Origin: CAZVAO01 sp964625175 | GTDB taxonomy: Bacteria; Bacillota; UBA994; PWPR01 | Reading direction: 5' to 3' | Length of the DNA: 13,332 nt | NCBI GenBank assembly: GCA_964625175.1 | Contig: CAZVAO010000070.1 | Span: forward strand, 1-13,332 | In this document: one piece after another, positions 6,553 through 13,290 of the stretch | Layout of the letters: the number at the start of each line of letters is the position of its first letter | How positions within the stretch are numbered: position 1 is the first letter of the stretch | Notes under the pieces: generated by a model | Seen by the model: the letters and a program-made list of their open reading frames with translations, nothing else | Database searches by the model: none | Told to the model about the DNA's origin: nothing | Program-made: the position numbers and the translations under genes

Positions 6553-7995
6553 CTAGAATGTACTCAGTTTTTGTAAAAGATCGGTTTTGATATCCCACAG
6601 CGTTTGCGAAAGATCGACATAATAGCCGTGGGGATTCTCAAAGCGTGTCACTTCGTCCCACAGAGTTAAAATCTGCTCATGACAATAATGACGAATCTCC
6701 TCTATAGGGGGACTCTGATAAATGCATTCTCCGGCTATAAACAGGGGTTCGAGAAGTTTCCGTGCGTTAAAATTGGTGACTGTTTTGCGTTTCCACGTAT
6801 AGTTCGGGTCGAAGATTTCATAGGGTTTGCGATCATCAATTATTTCATCTTGCAGCGTTAAAACATCGGCAATCGCCTTCCCCGTTTTTTGATCATACAA
6901 GCGCCACAATTGCTTACAACACGGATTATTGATTTTCTCTGGGTTCTCACTGAGTTTCATTTTGGGGATCTCAACGCCATCCTCATAAATCGCTGTCAGC
7001 TTATATACCCCGCTGAAGACAGGCTCAGATTTCGATGTAATCAGGCGTTCTCCAACCCCAAAGGTATCAATCTTTGCACCTTGCAGTAACAAATCTTTAA
7101 TGACATACTCATCAAGCGAATTTGAAGCGATAATGATGCAATCGCTAAATCCCGCCTCATCAAGCATGATTCGTGTCTTTTTCGACAGATAGGTTAGGTC
7201 GCCACTATCCAAGCGCACCCCTTGGGGGCGGAACCCACGGGTCACTACTTCCTCTTTAAACACCTTAATGGCATTCGGTATGCCCGACTTAAGAACATCA
7301 TAGGTATCTACTAATAAAGTGCAGGTACTCGGATAGGTCTGAGCATAGGCACGAAAAGCCTCTAGCTCTGACGGGAATGCCTGGACCCAGCTATGGGCCA
7401 TCGTCCCTAAAGCGGGGACGCCAAATTCCTTATCGGCAATCGTACAGGCCGTCCCTGCGGTTCCCCCAATATAAGCCGCACGCGCACCATAAACAGCTCC
7501 ATCATAGCCCTGGGCCCGTCGTGAGCCAAATTCGATTACGGCTCTGCCACGTGCTGCACGCACGATACGATTTGCTTTCGTAGCAATCAGTGACTGATGA
7601 TTAATCGTTAATAATGTCATCGTCTCAATCATCTGAGCCTGAATGATTGGTCCTTTAACCATAATGACAGGTTCGTTGGGAAAGATCGGTGTGCCTTCGG
7701 GGATCCCCCACACGTCACATGTGAATTTAAAATTGAGCAAATATTCCAGGAATTCCTCGCTAAATATCCCTCTTTGCCGCAGATATATAATATCATCTGC
7801 AGTGAATTTGAGATCCTTTAGATAAATAAGGAGTTGCTCAATACCAGCCATAATGGCATAGCCACCCTTATCAGGAATTTTCCTGAAGAACATCTCGAAA
7901 CAAGCAATCTTATCAGCTTCCCCGCGCTCTAAGTAACCATTGCTCATCGTTAACTCATAAAAATCGATTAATAGGGAATGATTAAAATTTAACAT
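6553..7995 (-). CDS. pncB: Nicotinate phosphoribosyltransferase
   Basis: The product is 480 residues from the ATG at 7995. A longer in-frame start at 8028 would begin inside the preceding gene and lacks a ribosome site. The enzyme joins nicotinate and PRPP to make nicotinate mononucleotide, with ATP hydrolysis, in the Preiss-Handler route to NAD. Visible family blocks are DFYELTMSNGYL (11-22), EFGSRRAQGYDGA (155-167), GTMAHSWVQAF (197-207) with His201 as the probable phosphorylated histidine, LVDTYD (228-233), GVRLDSGDL (259-267) and DTFGVGERLITS (310-321). The length fits the longer Bacillota type. It is the last gene of the operon, 19 bases after pncA, and ends at a good terminator. Its substrate nicotinate is the product of PncA, so both steps are controlled together, presumably by NrtR. 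Confidence 0.95.
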   Translation of the reverse strand: MLNFNHSLLIDFYELTMSNGYLERGEADKIACFEMFFRKIPDKGGYAIMAGIEQLLIYLKDLKFTADDIIYLRQRGIFSEEFLEYLLNFKFTCDVWGIPEGTPIFPNEPVIMVKGPIIQAQMIETMTLLTINHQSLIATKANRIVRAARGRAVIEFGSRRAQGYDGAVYGARAAYIGGTAGTACTIADKEFGVPALGTMAHSWVQAFPSELEAFRAYAQTYPSTCTLLVDTYDVLKSGIPNAIKVFKEEVVTRGFRPQGVRLDSGDLTYLSKKTRIMLDEAGFSDCIIIASNSLDEYVIKDLLLQGAKIDTFGVGERLITSKSEPVFSGVYKLTAIYEDGVEIPKMKLSENPEKINNPCCKQLWRLYDQKTGKAIADVLTLQDEIIDDRKPYEIFDPNYTWKRKTVTNFNARKLLEPLFIAGECIYQSPPIEEIRHYCHEQILTLWDEVTRFENPHGYYVDLSQTLWDIKTDLLQKLSTF

Positions 7996-8000
7996 ATCGT

Positions 8001-8014
8001 GATCACCCTTCTCT
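8001..8014 (-). promoter_or_regulatory. Extended ribosome binding site that fixes the pncB start
   Basis: The minus strand reads AGAGAAGGGTGATC, an extended match (with small changes) to AGAAAGGAGGTGATC, the complement of the 16S rRNA 3' end. It ends five bases before the ATG at 7995 and lies directly after the pncA stop. It supports this ATG over the upstream one at 8028. Confidence 0.6.
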
Positions 8015-8683
8015 TTATACGATTGCACGAGCGATTTCTACACCGCCGTTATGCATAAAATACAAGGCCATTACATTCGCCAATTCAGCAGAATGGCTCC
8101 CCAAATCATAGGTCTCCACTGCATTGAGTGGAACAATGATGCGTGATGCGCGGTTCAAGCGGTTAAAATGCGTTTTCAGGGTGAGTGCTAGCTGCATAAT
8201 GCAAATATCCGTACAATCCCCCACGATGATAAAATGATTCACGTCATGTGTGGCCAGCCACTTCTGGAAATCCTCTTCTAAATAACCATTGGTGGAATTC
8301 TTGCGAATCCAATCATAATGCCCGACCTCCTGCAGTTCCCTTACTACTGAAGACTCTGCGGTGCCCGCCAAGCAATGGACAGGGAACGCATCGTATTCAG
8401 GTGAGTTGGCTGGATGGTAATCCGTGAAAACTACCGACTTTATCCCAGCGCTCTGAGTCTTAACCATCAATTCGCGAATCGGCTGGATCACTTCCGCAAT
8501 ACGTGGGCTATATAAAGCCCCTTCTTTAGCAAAGCCATTGACCATATCGACAATTAATAAAGCGGTATTTGAGGCTGGTAAATCTGCCAGAGCAAGGGCG
8601 GGGCGTTGGTCAAGCATGCTGCTGATGTCCTGCAAGGTCTCGCTACTTGTAAGTAGAAAATTTGTAGATAATTTATAAGTCAT
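8015..8683 (-). CDS. pncA: Nicotinamidase (isochorismatase-fold amidohydrolase)
   Basis: The product is 222 residues from the ATG at 8683, which has AAGGAGGT (8689-8696) five bases before it. The longer frame to 8779 only reads through the nrtR 3' end. It hydrolyses nicotinamide to nicotinate and ammonia. The catalytic triad is Asp46 (LLIVDMVNGF), Lys128 (IRKNSTNGY) and Cys161 (VGDCTDICI). The metal ligands fit Asp88 and His90 (TDYHP) and His103 (FPVHCLAGT), the arrangement of nicotinamidases rather than of isochorismatases. The start overlaps the last 11 bases of nrtR, a sign of translational coupling, and pncB follows 19 bases later. Context and motifs agree. The pncA name rests on these residues and on operon position. 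Confidence 0.92.
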   Translation of the reverse strand: MTYKLSTNFLLTSSETLQDISSMLDQRPALALADLPASNTALLIVDMVNGFAKEGALYSPRIAEVIQPIRELMVKTQSAGIKSVVFTDYHPANSPEYDAFPVHCLAGTAESSVVRELQEVGHYDWIRKNSTNGYLEEDFQKWLATHDVNHFIIVGDCTDICIMQLALTLKTHFNRLNRASRIIVPLNAVETYDLGSHSAELANVMALYFMHNGGVEIARAIV

Positions 8684-9569
8684 TGGCAACCTCCTTAATA
8701 GATTCCCGTGCCGAGGCACGACGGTAGAGTTTTGCTGGACGGTGCCCCACTGCTGCCTGCTTCTCGCCGGTCTCGACAACTAAGTCAGCAATCTTGCGTC
8801 GGAAATTGGCCTTTGCCAAAGGTCGTCCTAGCACCACCTCGTACACTTGTTGCAACTCCGTTAGGCTAAACAATTCAGGCATTAAGTTGAAAATAATATC
8901 CGTATATTCAATTTTATTGCGCAACCGTTGTAAGCCACAGGCAATGAGTAGGGCATGATCAAATGCAATCGATTCTGAATCAATAGACCACCCCTCTTCC
9001 ACAATTGTCTGCACTTTTTGGGGATTAGAAAGTGTTGCATGTAACTGATGGCTGTCATTTGTTAAATGCAATTCTAAGGTGGTTCCAGTTTGAACACTAT
9101 CCACTTCATGAAACTCAATATTAAACCACTGAGCGTCAGCCGCATCATCCCCCGCACGAATATGCATTCTGGCCCGCTGGGCAAGCCCTAAATAGGCAAC
9201 GCTAATAATTCTGGTGCGCGGATCACGCTGGGGCTTACCCCAGGTATAGAGCTGCTCGAGGTAGACATCGGCTACGCCCGTCTCCTCCGCTAATTCGCGT
9301 TGAGCCGCCGCAATCAGTCCTTCATCGAAATTTACAAAGCCCCCGGGAGTTGCCCATTTCCCAATCTCAGGGTGGTCTCTTCGTTTAATCAACAAAATCT
9401 GTAAGGATTGATCTGGTAACTGCCTATAATCATGGGCCTGCCCCTCAGCAATCGCAAAAAGCAAAATATCGATTGTCACAGATGGGGTTCGATACTGACT
9501 ACTGTCATAAGCCGCTAGAAATTCGGCTTCTGTCTGGCCTCGTTCATTTATCATCTGTTTGTTTTTCAA
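8673..9569 (-). CDS. nrtR: NrtR, Nudix-related regulator of NAD metabolism
   Basis: The product is 298 residues. The start is a TTG at 9569, chosen because GGAGGT lies seven bases before it; the next ATG (9554) would be 22 bases away. The N-terminal half is a Nudix domain with a complete box, G77-x5-E83-x7-RELAEETGV (91-99), and the usual WATPGGFV entry. The C-terminal part (about 222-285) is the NrtR winged helix, with LMPELFSLTELQQVYE, NFRRKIADL (255-263) and GHRPAKLYR (275-283). In characterised NrtR proteins the Nudix domain senses ADP-ribose or related NAD metabolites and releases the protein from operators at NAD genes. Here it heads the operon with pncA and pncB, so autoregulation is expected. 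Many NrtR proteins have a decayed Nudix box; this one is intact, so hydrolase activity is possible. Confidence 0.92.
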   Translation of the reverse strand: MKNKQMINERGQTEAEFLAAYDSSQYRTPSVTIDILLFAIAEGQAHDYRQLPDQSLQILLIKRRDHPEIGKWATPGGFVNFDEGLIAAAQRELAEETGVADVYLEQLYTWGKPQRDPRTRIISVAYLGLAQRARMHIRAGDDAADAQWFNIEFHEVDSVQTGTTLELHLTNDSHQLHATLSNPQKVQTIVEEGWSIDSESIAFDHALLIACGLQRLRNKIEYTDIIFNLMPELFSLTELQQVYEVVLGRPLAKANFRRKIADLVVETGEKQAAVGHRPAKLYRRASARESIKEVANDL

Positions 9570-9576
9570 TAATTCT

Positions 9577-9582
9577 ACCTCC
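9577..9582 (-). promoter_or_regulatory. Ribosome site (GGAGGT) that selects a TTG start for nrtR
   Basis: On the minus strand GGAGGT is followed by AGAATTA and then TTG, a seven-base gap. No ATG lies at a usable distance. The rare start codon may keep levels of the regulator low. Confidence 0.7.
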
Positions 9583-9601
9583 CAACAACATCGTATTCAT
9601 T

Positions 9602-9626
9602 TGATAATATCATGGTAATACTATCA
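9602..9626 (-). promoter_or_regulatory. Candidate NrtR operators: two TGATA-N-TAT palindromes
   Basis: On the minus strand TGATA-T-TATCA (9602-9612) is a perfect 11-bp palindrome. TGATA-G-TATTA (9616-9626) is the same with one mismatch, centred 14 bases upstream. They overlap and follow the -10 region of the operon promoter, where a repressor would block RNA polymerase. Assignment to NrtR is by position only; I did not match it to a published motif. Confidence 0.5.
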
Positions 9627-9640
9627 CTTCTGTTTGTCAA
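9612..9640 (-). promoter_or_regulatory. Promoter of the nrtR-pncA-pncB operon
   Basis: TTGACA (9635-9640), a perfect -35 box, is followed after 17 bases by TACCAT (9612-9617), which matches the -10 consensus at four of six positions. A strong -35 with a weak -10 overlapped by palindromes fits a regulated promoter. It directly abuts the terminator of the upstream genes. Confidence 0.6.
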
Positions 9641-9669
9641 TAAGAAAACCCCGGTATGCCTACCGAGGG
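9641..9669 (-). terminator. Intrinsic terminator of the tandem Dsb-like genes
   Basis: On the minus strand CCTCGGTA (9668-9661) pairs with TACCGGGG (9656-9649) around GGCA, with one G-U pair, followed by TTTTCTTATT. It lies about 25 bases after the stop at 9694 and separates the two Dsb-like genes from the NAD operon. Confidence 0.85.
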
Positions 9670-9693
9670 TCATAAGGTTATGGGTATGAGGGA

Positions 9694-10299
9694 CTAGTTT
9701 GAAAAATAATGCTCAATGATGCCTCTCATGTTGCCTGGTGCGCGAAAGGCCGTTTCAATAAATTCTTTGTCATCAATCACAATAACGCCTGAGGCTGCCG
9801 CTTTCATCCCAAACTGGTGGGCAATTGCGGTATTCTGGGCAATCAACTGATTATGGCGGCCTTCTTCGACCGCTTTGCGAATACGATCCTCATCGATTCC
9901 CAACTCGCGAGCCGTATCAAGAATCACCACCATATCACCGATATCCTCGCCGTGCACATGGTATTTATTCATGATTAACCGTTTGAAGGCTCCGCCCCGT
10001 CCTACTTTTTTAGCTTCGTAGATTGCATTCAATGCCGGTTGTGGTGACGGGATATAATCCTGAAACGGGATATACTGTCCAAATTCGCGGGCAATCCCTT
10101 TGTAGCGATTCTTAGACTCAAGATAACCGTCATAAGACTCCTTATAGACGGATAGTTTGATGCCATCGCCAAAATGCGGATGGGCATTGACATTGATCCA
10201 TTCCACTTCGATATCATACTCTTTCATCAACTCATCCATTACCGCAATCGATAGGAAACAGATTGGGCATATCGGATCAGATAGGATTTTAATATTCAT
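9694..10299 (-). CDS. DsbA/FrnE-like thiol oxidoreductase, second tandem copy
   Basis: The product is 201 residues, with AAAGGAG six bases before the ATG at 10299. It starts directly with the thioredoxin beta strand NIKILSDPIC, and the CxxC active site is C11-P-I-C14. There is no signal peptide, so it works in the cytoplasm, unlike true DsbA. The helical insert carries ALNAIYEAKKVGRGGAFKRLIMNK and HGEDIGD, and ARELGIDEDRI, the pattern of the FrnE / 2-hydroxychromene-isomerase branch of PF01323. In FrnE-type proteins a V-P precedes the last strand (cis-Pro). Here the corresponding stretch reads AASGVIVIDD with no proline. The likely role is a dithiol oxidoreductase or a glutathione- or thiol-linked isomerase; the substrate is unknown. 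It lies 40 bases after a close paralogue, more than half identical by eye. Confidence 0.85.
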   Translation of the reverse strand: MNIKILSDPICPICFLSIAVMDELMKEYDIEVEWINVNAHPHFGDGIKLSVYKESYDGYLESKNRYKGIAREFGQYIPFQDYIPSPQPALNAIYEAKKVGRGGAFKRLIMNKYHVHGEDIGDMVVILDTARELGIDEDRIRKAVEEGRHNQLIAQNTAIAHQFGMKAAASGVIVIDDKEFIETAFRAPGNMRGIIEHYFSN

Positions 10300-10339
10300 G
10301 CTTTTCTCCTTTTATACAGGCCACCGCTTAGTGGAATTC

Positions 10340-10954
10340 TTACACCAAGTATTGCTCAATAAGCTTCCTTAATTCATTAATATCTCTAAATGGGGATTCA
10401 ATAAAATGCTGATTATCGATGAGCATAACGCCTGAAGCCGCTTCCTTCATCCCGAATTCATGAGCGCGTGCGGTCGTTTGAGCGATGATGCTATCGTGTG
10501 TTGAGTTCTTGACAGCCTCTAAGATGCGCACTTCATCTAAACCGAGCTCACGAGCTGTATCCTCAATAACCGTCAAGCTACCAATGTCTTCGCCATAGCG
10601 ATGATGCTTATCCATGATCAAACGCTTGAAAGCGCCACCTCGTCCCATTGCCTTGGCCTCATAAATTGCATTCAATGCGCGTTGTGGCGAAGGGACATAC
10701 TCTTTATAAGGCAAATAAATCCCGTACTGTTCAGCGACCTTTTTAACGCTTTGACGGCGGAGCTGATAGGCTTCAACAGAACCTCGATATTCGATTTGAC
10801 TGATGCCCTCGCCATCTCGACCGAAATGCGGATGGGCATTAACGTTGAGCCACTCCACTTCGATATCGTACTCCTTCTGTAACTGATCCATCGCAGTAAT
10901 CGCCACATAACATACCCAACAGATCGGGTCAGACATAATTTTAATATTAAGCAT
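10340..10954 (-). CDS. DsbA/FrnE-like thiol oxidoreductase, first tandem copy
   Basis: The product is 204 residues, with AAGGAGG seven bases before the ATG at 10954. The CxxC is C12-W-V-C15, so the two inner residues differ from its neighbour's P-I; these residues tune redox potential in this fold. An extra two-residue insertion follows HPHFG (HPHFGRDGEG). The blocks EYDIEVEW, NVNAHPHFG, ALNAIYEAK, GRGGAFKRLIM and GEDIG are shared with the downstream copy, showing a tandem duplication followed by divergence. The final strand region EAASGVMLID also lacks the expected cis-proline. There is no signal peptide. It is the first gene of a two-gene unit with a good promoter and a terminator at 9641-9669. 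Family assignment is solid; the substrate is unknown. Confidence 0.86.
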   Translation of the reverse strand: MLNIKIMSDPICWVCYVAITAMDQLQKEYDIEVEWLNVNAHPHFGRDGEGISQIEYRGSVEAYQLRRQSVKKVAEQYGIYLPYKEYVPSPQRALNAIYEAKAMGRGGAFKRLIMDKHHRYGEDIGSLTVIEDTARELGLDEVRILEAVKNSTHDSIIAQTTARAHEFGMKEAASGVMLIDNQHFIESPFRDINELRKLIEQYLV

Positions 10955-10987
10955 TACCTTTCCTCCTTCAATTGTTTAGATTCCTTT

Positions 10988-11015
10988 ATTATATAGCAGA
11001 ATTAACCCATCTCAA
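10988..11015 (-). promoter_or_regulatory. Sigma-A promoter of the tandem Dsb-like genes
   Basis: TTGAGA (11010-11015) and a perfect TATAAT (10988-10993) are separated by 16 bases. The -10 box lies about 33 bases before the ATG at 10954, leaving a short leader with GAAGGAGG. This predicts good constitutive expression. Confidence 0.75.
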
Positions 11016-11189
11016 AGGACTAGTTTAATGCTACTGCTCTTTAGACAAGGGGACAGGTACCTTGTCCGCCGAATCTGCTCTAGAAGAAAACGCATACATA
11101 CAACAAGACATCCGCATCTTTCGTTCTTCGATAGAGCCCTCTCGCAAAATAGGATTTAAGCAACGGAACCCGTCTCCATGCCAACTACG
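11016..11189. other. Non-coding stretch between the Dsb-like promoter and the racemase terminator
   Basis: These bases hold the REP-like inverted repeat at 11044-11067 and otherwise no gene I can support. A plus-strand frame is open across 11044-11208 but has no start or ribosome site. A minus-strand frame ending near 11042 contains an internal stop. The region may contain decayed coding or mobile-element DNA. Confidence 0.4.
11044..11067. repeat. REP-like inverted repeat with GGGGACAG core
   Basis: GACAAGG (11044-11050) is complementary to CCTTGTC (11060-11066), with GGACAGGTA between. The GGGGACAG string is shared with the palindrome at 6456-6484, which suggests one family of dispersed elements. 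There is no T-run. Confidence 0.65.
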
Positions 11190-11226
11190 AAAAAAGGCCA
11201 TCGCATAATGCTTAAGTACGATGGCC
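11190..11226 (-). terminator. Intrinsic terminator of the racemase-like gene
   Basis: On the minus strand GGCCATCG (11226-11219) pairs perfectly with CGATGGCC (11203-11196) around a 15-base loop, followed by six T. It starts about 10 bases after the stop codon at 11236. Confidence 0.92.
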
Positions 11227-11235
11227 CCTGATGTT

Positions 11236-12384
11236 TTATTTCAGATAAACACGATAAGGTCGGGTGGATGTTAAATTTCCTAAAATGTGACTGTCGGAGG
11301 CACCGCCAATAGCGGATACATCCATGACGCCAACCTCCACATCTCCCTGCTTACCGAAGATCCAGACCTCGTCACCAATCTTCACTACGGGGACATTGGT
11401 CACATCAGCAAAAGTTTGATCCATATTGATCGCTATAATCGGACATTTACGCCCATTGATGATCACTTGGGGATTCTTGCTGGCATCTTTAGTTATAATA
11501 TGTTTCAAATAGCCATCACCTGTGCCAAAGCTCATGATGGCGACCTTGGAATCGCACTGCGGCTTGAAGAACTTCGAATAGCTAGCGGATTCGCCTTTTG
11601 CTACATCACGCACATTCGTCACATAGGCTTTCCAGCTGATAACAGTCTCTAGGCCCAGCCGATTGTATTCACCAGGTGATGTGTCGTACCCCCAGATTAA
11701 GGCCGCTGGGCGCACCATATTGTAGTAGCTGGCGGGTAGTCGCACGGTTGCACCTGAGTTCGCTGTATGAAGATACTTAAGATTGAGACCAGAGGCCTTC
11801 ATCTGAATTATGGCCTCATCAAACTCTGCCAATTGCTCCCTATTAAAGGCATGGCTGGGCTCATCCGGAGAAGCCAGTTGAGTGAGGGCCCCCTCGATTT
11901 CGATGCCTGGAAGTGCTTTGACGAAATCCACGTAGTCTTGTAATTCAGCACCTACATGGACACCGATGCGTCTCATGCCAGTATCAATCTTGATGTGGCA
12001 TTTGGTAATCTTATTCTGGCGGACAGATTCCTCCGAAATCAATTTAGCAAATTCATAATCGTAGAGAGTTGCTACAATATCATTGGCAACTAAAGCAGAA
12101 ACACCCGTATGGGGAACGCCACCAAAGGTCATAATCATGCACTTGATGCCCGCTTCCCGCAATTCCAACGCCTCGGATAAGGCCGCCGTTGCGAATTTCT
12201 TTACGCCACATTCTTCAGCCATATATAGCGCAGGCTCAACCATCCCATGACCATAACCATAGGACTTCATGGTCACCATCAGCTCCACATCTGGGCCAAT
12301 GTGCCTACGGATCTTCTCAATATTACCTTTAACCTTCTGCAGATCAATGTACATGATTGAATTACTTGTCAGTTCTCTGTTCAT
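11236..12384 (-). CDS. Alanine racemase-fold PLP enzyme (amino-acid racemase-like)
   Basis: The product is 382 residues, the usual length for alanine racemase, with AGGAGG six bases before the ATG at 12384. It has an N-terminal TIM barrel and a C-terminal beta domain. The PLP lysine is Lys40 in KSYGYGHG (usual form KANAYGHG). HIKIDTGMRRIG (130-141) holds Lys132 and Arg139. Arg225 (VRPAALIWG) is placed to bind the PLP ring nitrogen. Tyr269 (ESASYSKFF) is the second catalytic base. MDQTFADVT (321-329) is the conserved substrate loop. Several normally fixed residues differ: N-A in KANAYGHG is Y-G, the His of THFA is Gln169 (LTQLA), and the Arg of GRVSMDQ is Ala318. It is therefore a racemase-family enzyme whose substrate may not be alanine; a plain alr for cell-wall D-alanine is possible but less certain. 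It lies 107 bases after the lipoprotein gene and has its own terminator. Confidence 0.85.
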   Translation of the reverse strand: MNRELTSNSIMYIDLQKVKGNIEKIRRHIGPDVELMVTMKSYGYGHGMVEPALYMAEECGVKKFATAALSEALELREAGIKCMIMTFGGVPHTGVSALVANDIVATLYDYEFAKLISEESVRQNKITKCHIKIDTGMRRIGVHVGAELQDYVDFVKALPGIEIEGALTQLASPDEPSHAFNREQLAEFDEAIIQMKASGLNLKYLHTANSGATVRLPASYYNMVRPAALIWGYDTSPGEYNRLGLETVISWKAYVTNVRDVAKGESASYSKFFKPQCDSKVAIMSFGTGDGYLKHIITKDASKNPQVIINGRKCPIIAINMDQTFADVTNVPVVKIGDEVWIFGKQGDVEVGVMDVSAIGGASDSHILGNLTSTRPYRVYLK

Positions 12385-12491
12385 ATAATGCCTCCTGATT
12401 AATATTTATCGCTATAACTAAAATTTCGCTATTATTAATGAGTATCCTGCTATCCTCATCATGTATTGGGTGATTGATTGAAATATGCTTT

Positions 12492-12989
12492 CTAGAATAA
12501 ATGGTGATGATCTTCGCCCATTGAAAAGACCATCGGCATCTGATTCATCACGATGTCAACTTCACTATTGCCTTCAAGAGAAAGACCTGCTAGATCCTTA
12601 ATTTCACTAGGGATGTGTAGTCGATAGGCTTTTCCATACTCAACATCACGTGCCATCAACTTGATTGTGTTCCTCTTAGCTCGGTGGCCCGTAACAGTAT
12701 AATCGTCATGCCCATCCAGCTGAATGAGTTCTGCAATTTCGCCAACGTCTATGTTGCTGTGGAAAGCAATCTCCAGAAAAATATTACGCCCAACAGCCCC
12801 GAAAGAATCTTCCGTTATTTCAACCGCTTTCCCAACCAGTACATTCTGATCATTGTAAGCATAACCTGTTGTAAAAGTAATCGTCGGACGCTCCAGATAC
12901 TCGATAGGATCATTCGGTTCCTCAGTAACTGTTAGGCTGCAGCCTGTGAAACATAGAATGAAAATTACTATGAATGCAAATGTTTTCAT
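12492..12989 (-). CDS. Small lipoprotein with SbsA-type Ig-like domain
   Basis: The start is the ATG at 12989, with AAAGGAG five bases upstream. The longer frame to 13049 places 20 polar residues before the signal and is rejected. The product is 165 residues. MKTFAFIVIFILCFTGC is a lipoprotein signal with Cys17 as the lipid-attached residue (F-T-G-C; Phe at -3 is less usual). The mature part contains ITFTTG, then IFLEIAFHSNID, and ends with YRLHIPSEIKDLAGLSLEG. This ending is typical of bacterial Ig-like domains of the SbsA/Big_5 type (Y-x-L-x-I-x3-I-K-D-x-A-G). It is therefore anchored on the outer face of the membrane, possibly as a binding or scaffold domain. The C-terminus is GEDHHHLF, a short acidic-His cluster that could bind metal. 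No terminator is evident before the racemase-like gene, so the two may be co-transcribed. The function is unknown. Confidence 0.8.
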   Translation of the reverse strand: MKTFAFIVIFILCFTGCSLTVTEEPNDPIEYLERPTITFTTGYAYNDQNVLVGKAVEITEDSFGAVGRNIFLEIAFHSNIDVGEIAELIQLDGHDDYTVTGHRAKRNTIKLMARDVEYGKAYRLHIPSEIKDLAGLSLEGNSEVDIVMNQMPMVFSMGEDHHHLF

Positions 12990-13166
12990 AACGACTCCTT
13001 TATGTAGCGCCTGTGTGTCATTATTTGTGTGCGACTTATCCAACTGCATATCTCATATATATTTCGATATATTCCACTTAATTCCTGCTATTTCATACAT
13101 TTTATGGAATCACTTGTACTGACGCACTTGGTCGCTGAAAAGCAGACATCCCTACATCAAGCCAAG

Positions 13167-13172
13167 ATTATA
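13167..13172 (-). promoter_or_regulatory. Candidate -10 box (TATAAT) of the lipoprotein gene
   Basis: A perfect TATAAT on the minus strand has no good -35 box: TAAAGA at the 17-base distance matches at only three positions. That -35 position falls in the edge of the inverted repeat. A weak -35 overlapped by a palindrome suggests a promoter that needs, or is blocked by, a regulator. The leader would be about 170 bases. Confidence 0.45.
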
Positions 13173-13189
13173 GAACTGTTTTACATTAA

Positions 13190-13225
13190 TCTTTAAATAT
13201 GACACGATTATGTCATATTTAAAGA
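13190..13225. repeat. Perfect 15-bp inverted repeat, possible operator
   Basis: TCTTTAAATATGACA (13190-13204) is perfectly complementary to TGTCATATTTAAAGA (13211-13225) around CGATTA. It lacks a GC-rich stem and a T-run, so it is not a terminator. Its edge lies at the -35 position of the TATAAT box at 13167-13172. Confidence 0.8.
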
Positions 13226-13290
13226 ATGCACATAATTACCAGAGAACAATGATCTGAGCTAGCACCCTCCCCTTCATTCTGCCAGAACAG

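Noticed and set aside
7996..8028. N-terminal extension of pncB
   Set aside because: The 11 extra residues overlap the pncA end, and an extended ribosome site directly precedes the ATG at 7995.
8684..8779. N-terminal extension of pncA (32 residues)
   Set aside because: The extension is basic and unlike the family, lies inside nrtR coding sequence, and AAGGAGGT marks the ATG at 8683.
10309..10335. CCAC/GTGG hairpin between the two Dsb-like genes
   Set aside because: The four-base stem without a T-run is too weak to call a terminator or processing site.
10601..10882. Plus-strand 93-residue ORF
   Set aside because: It lies wholly inside the first Dsb-like gene on the other strand and has no family features.
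11068..11208. Plus-strand open frame between the Dsb-like promoter and the racemase terminator
   Set aside because: There is no start codon, ribosome site or recognised motif, and it runs into the terminator stem.
12990..13049. Longer start for the lipoprotein
   Set aside because: It would put 20 polar residues before the signal peptide, whereas the ATG at 12989 has AAAGGAG and starts directly with a lipoprotein signal.
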